The position numbers were made by a program, and so were the translations under genes. Source: Cylicocyclus nassatus (lineage: Eukaryota; Nematoda; Chromadorea; Rhabditida; Strongylidae). From it: a stretch of DNA of 64,000 nt. The notes below the pieces were generated by a model. It searched no databases. It was not told the origin of the DNA and worked only from the letters and a program-made list of their open reading frames with translations. Of the stretch, positions 22,443-31,624 are shown piece after piece. The stretch spans positions 16,717,676 to 16,781,675 of the forward strand of contig CATQJL010000316.1 in assembly GCA_958299035.1 (NCBI GenBank), written 5' to 3'. Every line of letters starts with the position of its first letter. Position 1 is the stretch's first letter.

Positions 22443-22646
22443 CTGTGCCATACAGGTTTGGTAGGTGGTCTTTATTCCAATCACACGGCCCAACGTTTCG
22501 ACGCCTTCGTCTGCCGCGACCACTCACTTCCGGTGCGGACTTCCACGCATAACGTTGGTCTTCCGGCCTCTGAGGAAGACGAAGGCGTCGAAACGTTGGG
22601 TCGTGTGATTGGAATAAAGACCACCTACCAAACCTGTATGGCACAG
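22443..22646. mobile_element. 204-bp palindromic element with GAAACG..AATAAAG motif
   Basis: Left CTGTGCCATACAGGTTTGG is mirrored by CCAAACCTGTATGGCACAG at the right, with about 80-bp arms. In the right arm the + strand reads CTGAGGAAGACG-AAGG-CGTC-GAAACG, then a linker, then AATAAAGACC; the left arm holds the complement. The core resembles a degenerate hammerhead ribozyme (see findings). The target duplication is not clear. It lies 31 nt inside the intron after exon B. Confidence 0.7.
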
Positions 22647-22859
22647 ATGTAGACAATATACGAACATGCCCAAATTTTATGAAAACGGAACTTGGAAGTT
22701 GTTTCATTCCATTTTTATTGAGGTTTGTGTAAGTCTCGAGGCTGCGGATGAATACCTCGCTGAGAACGATGTGCCAAAACTAAGGGCTTCATACTAATGC
22801 CCTAAAAGTTGTGAATCTATTGCCTGTTTATGCTCAAGCAATTCTAATATCCTTTACTA

Positions 22860-24592
22860 TTTGGTTGGCTTAAAAGTTTTCGAACATTTCCGGATGAGAT
22901 CTGGTATTTCTCGAAACTTGATGCATGTATTAGGTTGAAAACTAAGTTTTGCAACTAGTCTCATAACTTCTCTCTGACTCAACATGGCGCACTCAAATTT
23001 TGCCACTGCGTTGGTTGTTATGTAAGCTACAAGCGCAGCTGCTGTCCTATCAAATTCTGACGTCGCAGTGAGGGTTACGGTAGGTGCATGGTATGAAGGG
23101 GAAAAATTCAAAGTTTAACGGATTTGGCTGAAACTTGGTATAGTGGTGTTATCCAACATGCTGATCACGAAAACGATAATGAAATTGCGTGATAAGGGCT
23201 TTTTTGTAGGATTACTGTAAGCGTACGATATGGGGTCTCACCCTAAACAAGGAAAAAGGCGTTGATCCAACAAATGAATGTGGTATTCGCGTTTGGCAGG
23301 TCAAATAACCTTATTATGTAAAGTCTTGGCAAAATTTGAGCTTCGGACTCTTTAGTCATTGACGGTCGTCCCCAGCAGCTCTTGCGTACATCGACTCGTT
23401 CGACTTTATGAGGACGCCAAATCTCGACATGCCCATAAATTTTGTTTCTTTCTTGCTAGGCCAAAGGAGTCAACCTCTTGCAATAATCTGTAGACGAATC
23501 CGGATTACTGCGCATGGTCTAGGCTGCTAAAGGCTTCATTTTAGCTTGAAACCCCAAAAATTCTCAAATTTCACTAGTTTTCGAAAAATGCCTGAAAGTT
23601 TTCTATTTCGTGTTCAATATTCAGACAAGTTGTGCACGCTTGTAGCTCACATTGCCTTCTACATAATGCCAAAGTTTGAGTGCGCCATATCCAAAGAGAG
23701 TGAAGTTATGAAACCAGTTGCAAAACTTAGTTTCCAACCTAATAAATTCGACAGAGGTAACATTTGATAGAGCAAAGCAAGCTCTACAAGAAGATTTGCA
23801 AATGCTCGCACTAGCTTCGACCCACCGTAAGTTTGCATTCAGAATCTGAGTCGGGCTGAAGCCTCAATAAATTGGGAAAAAATCAATTCTCTTACAAAAA
23901 AAGTTCTATGAATCTCCAATTTGCTCACGCAAATTGCACACCACATCAGACATCCATATGTATCAATGCTTATTTTTTCTCAGCTATAAATCGAGAAAAC
24001 TTAATTTTTTGTGTTCACACAAAAAAGAATCTGTGCTGTTTCCACTCACGTATCTGTATAGTACAAGCCCTTAGAAGTATAACAGTAAGTTTTCAGCTTT
24101 CCTCAAGCAGTAGTTTTCGAAGATTTAAGGATGTAACACCTGAGCGAGGAGAGCTCATTTTCGGTAATTTTTGGAGACTAGGGTCTGTAGAAAGCTGAAA
24201 AATTACTATTATATTTCTAAGATTTGGTACTGTACAAGTACATAAGTGGGATTTTGTATGAATATGAAAACCTTCGTTTTCTCAGTTTTCAAATGAAGAA
24301 GAAATATAGGGACGGTGCAATGAGGATCTGACGTGGTGTGCAATTTGCTTGAGCAACTTGAAGGTGCATAGATTTTTTAGAACAAGGATATGAATTTTCC
24401 CCATTTTTTCGATTTTCAACACGATTCACATTCTGGATGCAAACTTACGGTGGGTCGAAGGTGGTGCGAACTTTTGCATACCATCTTGTAGAGCTTAACT
24501 TGGTCTAATGGTTCCTCTGTGGGATGTACATGCATTAAGTTTCGAGAAATAGCAGATCCCATCTGAAAATGTCCGAGAATTAGCCAACCTAA
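22860..24592. mobile_element. TTAGG-type MITE hosting a second MITE (outer element)
   Basis: The outer ends are TTTGGTTGGC (one change from TTAGG) and GCCAACCTAA, with TA at 22858-22859 and 24593-24594. The left arm (TCTCGAAACTTGATGCATGTA) is interrupted at 22930 and resumes at 23745. The right arm (24430-24592) keeps the continuous version TGTACATGCATTAAGTTTCG. Inner arm sequence around TTTCGACCCACCGTAAG mirrors 24440-24465. Confidence 0.85.
22930..23742. mobile_element. TTAGG-end mariner-type MITE, GTTGAAAACTAAG subfamily (813 bp, nested)
   Basis: Ends are TTAGGTTGAAAACTAAGTTT and the mirror AAACTTAGTTTCCAACCTAA. TA lies at 22928-22929 and 23743-23744. Arms include AGTTTTGCAACTAGTCTCAT and a mirrored AAACCAGTTGCAAAACT. 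Related copies are at 59478-60655 and at the right edge of the window (63924 on). Confidence 0.9.
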
Positions 24593-24594
24593 TA

Positions 24595-26466
24595 CAAACG
24601 TACTCATTAAAATTAAGCTGATTAACACATTGATGATCGCTTGACACACATGGTATGTCAAGGCTTGGCGCACCATGTGTATCCTTAAAATGGCTCTATT
24701 TTGTGTCAAACCCACTTCGGAAGTTTTCTTTTGTGCTGGATCTAGACACAACCTCTGCTGTTTTTGCCTTCATTCCCGAGTTACCGTAGGTGTAGTGTAG
24801 ATGGAACTGTGGGTGATTTTATCTAAAAGATGTTGACTGGTCCGTGAAACGCCTTGGTCGTCAATGCGTTAATCTGCGGCTGTAGGAGTGTGTCCGTTAC
24901 AAAATATAAGCCTTGATTCTGTACGAAATGAACACGACGACACAGTGATTTATTTTTTGACTATAGTGAAGAAGTTGATTAGAAGCTTCAAAAATGCTGG
25001 GCTTTTTTTTTTAATTATTGCACAGCTTTTACGCTTGAGGCATCCTGCTCAAAGTTATGAGCAGTGCAAAGCTGGCAACGTCGCCAGAAAACTATGAGAA
25101 GAGGTTAAAACTTGGTCAGAAAATAGATTGACATTGAAGTGCAATACGACGTAGTAAAAACAAAACTTTGCGTTTTCATAACTAATTATTTTATTATTTA
25201 TCTCCTAATAATCACACTGCTAAGCATGGCTGTTTTTGAAACATTCAAATCTTTACTTCTCTACATTTCTCCCTGTTGCCTTGTCGTAGCGAAAATCTGC
25301 AATTTGAGATGCCGCCAAATGAAAGGTTTTAAACACAATGCAGCGTTTTTAGCCAATTCCAAAAAGTTTTGTCTGCTTTTGCTATTTGTTTTTGCATCTT
25401 ACTCCTTTCTGATTTTCTATGAACAACCCTCAACTTATAAAAGGCAGATATTCTAGACAACTTTCATTTTTGGGACCCATCGGGCCTATCCTTCAGACTA
25501 TTGAATTATTTTCTTTTTCAGCCCGCCTTTTTATAAACTCTCCTAAAACTAAAAGCAAATCTAGAATAAAGTCAAGGTGATAGGGATCTACATGGAAAAC
25601 AGTTTCAAAGAGTCAAAAGCTTTTTATATAAGACTCAACATGCTTGCGGGATGCAGCATCTGCAGCCACCTCAACTACTTTTGACACTGCCTGAGCGCCG
25701 CGTTAAAACTGCCTGTACTTCGGGAGTATGATTGTATCGAAGTACTGTTTTTATCGTCTTTTGTGCGTGCATACACTAAATCTTGTGTCATATCATTCGC
25801 GTTGTAATATCAGATCGTTTGTCGCTTAGCAAAAAATTCGTTCCTTGATTCAAAGGTTGAACAATTGAAAGTTGATAATTTTCCTCGATATTTTCTTCGA
25901 ATTGCTTTTGGAATTATCAATGTTGAATTGTCTGTCTGAATCTTCCCTAATGCTACATAATTATTGCAGTTTTCCTCTGAAATCGCCTACACCTTCCGTC
26001 AAAATCTCAAACTGGTGAGGTCATTTTTAGTGCTTGTTACAATTCATGAAAGGAATCCATAAGAAAGAGTAGCGTATGCAACTGTTTTACAAGTCTAAAA
26101 GAACATATGTGGGTGTAAACTAAATGGACGTCGCTTGAAAAGTAATGTTGACTCATAAGATTTTGCATCGAATAGAACCGATATGCAGATCGATACGGGA
26201 TGGTTGAAAGTAATTCAATGTAAAAACTACTAAGTTCCTCTTCTGCTTTTCTACATTCTTACACTGTAAGAAATATCTATGTGGCTTGCATTCTGAGATA
26301 AATTTTACTTCCAAACAATGTTTCTGGAGCTACCTCTACAAATTTGGTAGTGGTAGCTGTAGAAAATTTTCTAGAAAAGGAAAAATTTGCCATTAAAACG
26401 CTGCCTCCGCGAACTATTAGTCTTTCATGCATGCTTTAGAGTGTGTGAGAAGCAGTACTTTAATTT
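24595..26466. other. Unassigned intron sequence
   Basis: This falls within the long interval between M13 exons B and C. One stretch (about 24890-25000) reads SLDSVRNEHDDTVIYFLTIV and KKLIRS in a + frame, faintly like the helix expected after exon B, but it has no clean splice borders. Nothing else recognised. Confidence 0.3.
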
Positions 26467-27533
26467 TATTAGCTCGGTGCAAAAGTTTTGTTAGTTTTTT
26501 CAATCCATCGGCAAACATGCTAAACGATAAACAAACACTTCACAATGTATCCGATGCAGAATTTCTTCCTCTTTCCAGATTCCGAATTCCCATTGTGTTT
26601 CGTTGCGAGAGTGGCGAGATATATGCTGTAAATCACAACCATTCGTTTTCACCAAGTCCAGTTTTCATTAATTTGCAAAATTTTTGTGTGAGGCTTTTGG
26701 AGGAGCCCTAATAACGACCAGATAAGGCAAACCTTTTGCCAACTTATGCGACATTTTTTCCTTTCTTTCAACTGCTTTTTCAGATTTTTGCTAAATATTT
26801 TTCTAAAAGTCTTGTGTTTTTTAAAATCGCGTAACCTGTTATTGCATCAAACACTGTAAAACCTAAAGAATACCGAGGTTTCAACACTTGATTATTACTA
26901 CCGTTATCATTGCAAAGTGAATGAGCGATTTTTTGCTTCTAATTATGAAGATTTTGAAACATAGTTCACTTCAGTAGGCACTCCTGAAATTGAGAAATAC
27001 TGCGGTTTTCCCCACAAATATCGCCTGTCTCGGCAAAAAAAGACAAGTGTTAGAAGGAGGAGAAAAAGTTGCATCGAATGGTGACTGAAGTGTTTAACAT
27101 TTTAAGTTCTACGAGGTTAAAATATGCTGAAAGTAAAAGTTGGTTACTTCAAAAAAATAAATCGTAGAAATTCTGAAAGCAAGCCGTAGGGCTGCAAAAT
27201 ATTGGCTCTGATGACGAAAGGTTTGCCCTATCTGCTGGTTATTAGTGCTCCTCCGAAAGTCTCATACAAAAATTATGAAAATTAGCGAAAGTTGGATATG
27301 GTTAAAACGAGTGGTTGTAATTGTCAGCAAATAGCTTGTCATTCTCGCAACGAAACACAATGGGAGCAGAGGTGCGATAGTCGGAGACGATTCTCCGCCT
27401 ACCTTCACTTTTGAGCTGGTACAGGGTGACCACATTCACTTTTGAGTTTGAAAAATTTTTTTTGCTAAAGCTCAAAAGAAGGAAAATAAGCAAAAGGAAT
27501 GTAAAAGAAAGTATTAAGAGCATATATTTATGT

Positions 27534-29193
27534 AGTAGGTCGATCAAGGCAGTAACCGCCGAGAACCAGAATTTCGAATGATAAAATAATGAAAAATTGT
27601 GAAAAATCATTCCACTGTTACAAATCTGCTGGCTGAAGACCTCCGCGGTTGCGACTTCATAGGTTTTGAAGGGCAAGTGTTGTTCTACCAGATAATTAAA
27701 GAATCAGTTTGATTTGAGGAGTGGCCTCCGAGAACGAGAGTTTTGAAAAACCTCAAAAATCTTCTCAATTTTAGGTTGCTTAATGACAACTGACATTCAA
27801 ACTCTTATAAATCCTGACTTTGAAGGTGTGTGATATTGCGACTTCATAGGTTTTGTAGGGTGAGGTTTACCCTATCAGAATGTCTTAGCTGTATCGATCC
27901 ATTGAAACATCGCCGAGATCCAGGCTCTTAAAAAAGCAGGTAAAAAACCGTTTTTCAGCTCATAACTTCTTCAGAATTGCATGATTCATGCTACTTCATG
28001 GGTTGGATTCTCCTCATCAAGAGCTTTCAGATGATATATAATGTGTGGGGGATTCAAGGTTTCTTGCGGCTCTAACCCGGGGTGGAGTACTCCTCTTCAC
28101 TAATTCTCCACCCCGCCCGTTTGAATGTATTGGCGGGAGGCCGCCAGTGGAGAATTACTGAAGAGAGGTACTCCACCCCCGGGCATATGCCGTGGAAGGC
28201 GTGAATCCCCCACATATTATATATCATTTGAAAGCTCTTGATGAGCAGAATCCAACCTATAAAGTCGCAACATGAATTATGCAATTCTGAAGAAGTTATA
28301 AGCTGAAAAACGGTTTTTTACCTGCTTCTTAAGAAGCCTGGATCTCGGCGATGTTTCAATGGATCGGTACAGCTAACAAGGGAAGGATACTTGGATGCTG
28401 TGGCTGTTTGAAATGCAATGTATACCATAAAATGCACCTCGAAATGCTGATTCTGAATCTGTGCTCGGAATCTGCGAAACGACTTTTTGAAGGAAGTTAT
28501 GAACTTTTTTTCTCAAAAATTTAGCCTACTTTCGGATAGTAGAAATCACCAGATATGATCTACCCTATCGTTTGATGCTACTGAAGAAAATTTTATATGT
28601 AGTACTGTTTATTTAGACTATCAGAATCACATTCAGCAGTTGAAAAGGAGAGAAAATTTTTTATTGATGATTTTGACCCTCTACAGTAACGCAATTCACT
28701 AATGAAAAAAAATCATAACTCCATTCAGGTTATCGTTTCGCAGATATGAAAGACAGTTTACGAACCAGCATTCAAAGGCGCATTTTTTGGTATACAAATC
28801 ATTATGAATGGCCACGGCATCAAAGTATCCTTCCCCTGTAAGACATATTCTGATAGAGCAAATCTCACCCTACAAAGCTATGAAGTCGTAACATCCACAC
28901 CTTCAAAGTCCGGATTTATAAGAGTTTAATTGTCAGTTGTCATTAAGCAACCTAAAATTATGAAGATTTTTAGGGTTTTTCAAAATTCTCGATATCGGCG
29001 GCCACTCTTCAAATCAAACTGATTTTTTCACCATCTAGTAGAACAACACTTGCCCTTCAAAAGCCTATGAAGTCGCAACTGCGGAGGTCTTCAGCCAGCA
29101 GATTTGTAACAGTGGAATGATTTTTCACGAATTTTCATTGTTTTATCATTCGAAATTCTGGTTCTCGGCGGTTACTGCCTGGATCGACCTACT
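27534..29193. mobile_element. Near-perfect foldback inside the hAT element
   Basis: The left tip AGTAGGTCGATC is mirrored by GATCGACCTACT. The arms are about 550 bp, and the centre near 28120 contains the hairpin GGTGGAGTACTCCTCTTCA with its mirror. The right arm is longer than the left by exactly one CAAGGG element (28377-28838). The 124-codon frame on the minus strand spans the left arm and is not a gene. Whether this is a separate insertion or the hAT body itself is not clear. Confidence 0.75.
28377..28838. mobile_element. CAAGGG-end foldback, copy 1 (462 bp), TAA duplication
   Basis: The tips CAAGGGAAGGATACTTGG and CAAAGTATCCTTCCCCTG are inverted. TAA lies at 28374-28376 and 28839-28841. 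The mirror arm of the host foldback reads through this point without the insert (complement of CAGCTAAGACATTCTGATAG at about 27885), proving a 3-bp duplication and the insertion itself. Confidence 0.9.
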
Positions 29194-29297
29194 TTCTTCG
29201 CGGTACGTTATAACAAAATTTACTTAATAAAATCTGTAAAGTTTCGCTAAGTTTCGCTTCAAAACACATTATTTACTGAGCACGTTTATTTCAAATA

Positions 29298-30308
29298 TTA
29301 GGTCGTTCCAAAAGTTCTTTCCGTTTTTTCAACCTATCATAAAAAGACGTGGAATGGAGGTAGGGAAACGCTTTGGACACCATACCACGTAGTTTTTCTT
29401 CCTCTTTCTAGTAGTCGTACTCAAATGTCGCTTACTCTTGTGATCACTGAAATGATGGCCAAAATTTCGAACCCATGGTTTTTACCATGTCCAACTTTGG
29501 CAATTTTTTACAATCTTCTTTTTCGAGTTTTGGGAAAGCTTTGATAACAGCCAGATAGAGTCAAAGTGCAATACAATGCCATTTTTTCGCATATCCAGCT
29601 GGCCTTTCAGTATTTTTTGAGATGATTTTTCCAAAAGTCTTCACTTTTGCAAAGTCCCAAAATACAGAAACGCCCGAACACCGGCAAATCTACGACTTTT
29701 GAAGCTTTCAAAAGTCAGTTACCGTTATCCACAATTTTTAGAAAGCAACTGAGCGTTTACCGCTCGGAAATATAAGGTTTCGCATTTTACGTGTACAGGC
29801 TGGGGCCGGTTCAAAATCAAGAATTATGGGAACTTTATCGCCAAAGACCTTACAAATTGGAAAGAAAATATCTTCACTAGAAAAAGAAGGAAAATCTGTA
29901 TCGAATGGTACCTTAGTTGTGCGCCGTCTTATGTTCTATGGCTCTTGGCATCCTCAAAAATGGAATTTGATAGCATCAGGAAAATAGTTCTAAAAATTTT
30001 TTGAAGTTAGCTATCAACGCCGAAAAATTGCATTAAATTGCACTTTGTTTACTCTAACTGGCTGTTATTAAAGCTTTCCCAAAAGTCAAAAAAGAAGATT
30101 GTGAAAAATTGTTGGACATGGTAAAAACCATGTGCTCGAAATTTCGGCGATTACCTTAGTGATCACAAGAGTAAGCGACATTTGAGTACGACTGCTAGAA
30201 AGAGGAAGAAAAGCTGCGTCGTATGATGTCCAAAGCGTTTCCCTACCTTCATTCCACGTCTTTTTATGATAGGTTGAAAAAACGGAAAGAACTTTCGGAA
30301 CGACTTAA
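29298..30308. mobile_element. TTAGG-end mariner-type MITE, GTCGTTCCAAAAG subfamily (1011 bp)
   Basis: Ends are TTAGGTCGTTCCAAAAGTTC and the mirror AACTTTCGGAACGACTTAA. TA lies at 29296-29297 and 30309-30310. Arms include CTTTCCGTTTTTTCAACCTA and ATCATAAAAAGACGTGGAAT, with exact mirrors. It sits inside the hAT element. A sister copy is at 37668-38593 and a truncated left end at about 45778. Confidence 0.9.
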
Positions 30309-30672
30309 TATATGCCGCCGCATGCATAAAAATATGCTTTCAATAATCTTTTTTGCGCTTGTTTTGCTCATTTTCCGCGCACTGGCGGCAACGACTTGAA
30401 AGGATAAACTCAGTCGACGTTAGCGTCCCCCCCCCGGTCGACGTTTTTGGGAGATGAGTGTCCGCCACTATACCTTCACTTTTGGCCCGGCCAGCGGTAG
30501 CTGGGACCACCTTCACTTTTGGTGGGTCCGGCGCCCCCCATCGCACCTCTGAATGGGAGTTTAGCAACTGGAAAGAGGAAAAAATTTTGCATCGATAAAT
30601 TTGAAGTGTTTGTTTATCTTCAATCTAGCGTATTTGTCGGTGGATTGCAAAAACTGACATTACCTTTTTGAT

Positions 30673-31231
30673 TTCTCAAGCGAGCCGCTTCACCGCTTAG
30701 CTCTATTTCGAAAAACGAAATGCCGCAACATACTCTCAGGCAATATGCAGCACTGTATATAATGGGAATTCGTTCTACTCCTCACGAACTTGCAATCATT
30801 TTGCACTTATGTTTGTAATTAAACTGAATTTGTATTGTTCTAATTCTGTTGGCAATGCCTTGAACTATCGCGAAAGTCAGTGAAAGTGTGCCCTATTTAA
30901 GCCAAAATGAATATTGGGCGTCGGCCTCGCAACGATGCACACCTTCGCAACGGCAGCAGCGTTGAAAACTTCTATTTAGTTGCACCTTCTCAATTTCTTC
31001 AATTTCCGGCTAACAAAATGACAGCGCTGTTCACAGAGCCTCGCGCAAGAGTGCGCATCGTCTACATATAATGCTCTGACCTATATTCAGTAAACATAGT
31101 GCAATCATCAGTTACTCGCGTACGTCGCCACTGTTTGCTGACAGTAGGTTTTAAAGGCACCGTCCACCCAAAATGAGGTCGATGAGATTTTAATGCCCAA
31201 CAGTAGCAGGGTCGCCAACTGAATATTTGCC
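30673..31231. other. Unassigned intron sequence
   Basis: Nothing recognised between the eroded MITE end and the element that hosts the RTE copy. Confidence 0.35.
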
Positions 31232-31246
31232 TAAGGATTCCTTCAT

Positions 31247-31356
31247 CCCCCACGATGGTTCGCCGCCTCAAAGTGGCGTGGGGGTGGCCCTGGGTGTCAG
31301 CTACCTGCAGCCAGAGTTTAACCTCTGGCTCCCGGACGCCCAGCAAAGAGCGAACC
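31247..31356 (+). ncRNA. HDV-like self-cleaving ribozyme at the 5' end of the RTE element
   Basis: Pairings seen by eye: P1 31247-31253 (CCCCCAC) with 31278-31284 (GTGGGGG); P2 31257-31263 (GGTTCGC) with 31350-31356 (GCGAACC); P3 31265-31267 (GCC) with 31275-31277 (GGC), loop TCAAAGT; P4 31290-31298 (CTGGGTGTC) with 31335-31343 (GACGCCCAG), prolonged by 31309-31316 with 31323-31330. J4/2 is CAAAGA, starting with the expected catalytic C. A two-pair P1.1 (loop TC with GG at 31286-31287) is possible. The order P1-P2-P3-P1'-P4-P2' is the HDV nested double pseudoknot, known from R2 and RTE elements, where it frees the RNA 5' end. P1 starts on the first base after the target duplication. The first base is C, whereas most members have G. 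Confidence 0.8.
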
Positions 31357-31624
31357 GGGTCAGCTTCCGCCGTCTGACTAATAGGTCGTTAGGCGGGTCC
31401 CCACTCCACATAGTGATGGTCAGCGATCGCCTGAGCAGGCCTGGTAAGCCGACTCAGTGCCGGGGAAAAAATTTAAAACTCGAGCAGCAAGTAAAGGAAT
31501 AAAGCCCTGTCATCAGACCCCGACTAAGGCGCCGGAAGGAAACAAGGCTGGTGGCAGGTTGCTCAGGGCGCCATTTGGATTGGACAAAAACGGCACACCT
31601 GCGACGACCCGCCATGGAGACTGC

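Larger units (their letters stand above)
27401..30521 (+). repeat. Subterminal ACCTTCACTTTTG motifs of the hAT element
   Basis: ACCTTCACTTTTG occurs at 27401-27413, a near copy (CATTCACTTTTG) at 27433-27444, and again at 30472-30484 and 30509-30521. All are in the same orientation, within about 130 bp of the ends. Repeated subterminal motifs are typical transposase binding sites in hAT elements. Here they are direct and not inverted between the two ends. Confidence 0.6.
27367..30551. mobile_element. Non-autonomous hAT element (3185 bp) with exact 8-bp target duplication
   Basis: Ends are CAGAGGTGCGAT and the perfect mirror ATCGCACCTCTG. AATGGGAG stands at 27359-27366 and again at 30552-30559. 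A single AATGGGAG is present at the same place in the uninterrupted sister MITE (about 16100), which confirms the empty site. CAG-starting ends and 8-bp duplication are hAT hallmarks. No hAT transposase is present. The interior consists of a foldback (27534-29193) and a mariner-type MITE (29298-30308). Confidence 0.9.
26469..30665. mobile_element. TTAGG-type MITE (GGTTTTG/CAATCCATCG subfamily) split by a hAT element
   Basis: The left end TTAGCTCGGTGCAAAAGTTT follows TA at 26467-26468. Its arm (TTTTTTCAATCCATCGGCAA) is mirrored at 30635-30660 (TTGTCGGTGGATTGCAAAAA). The right tip is eroded after GACAT, so its end is approximate. It is the same subfamily as 15205-16223. The right arm is cut by the hAT element at the string AATGGGAG. 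Confidence 0.8.
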
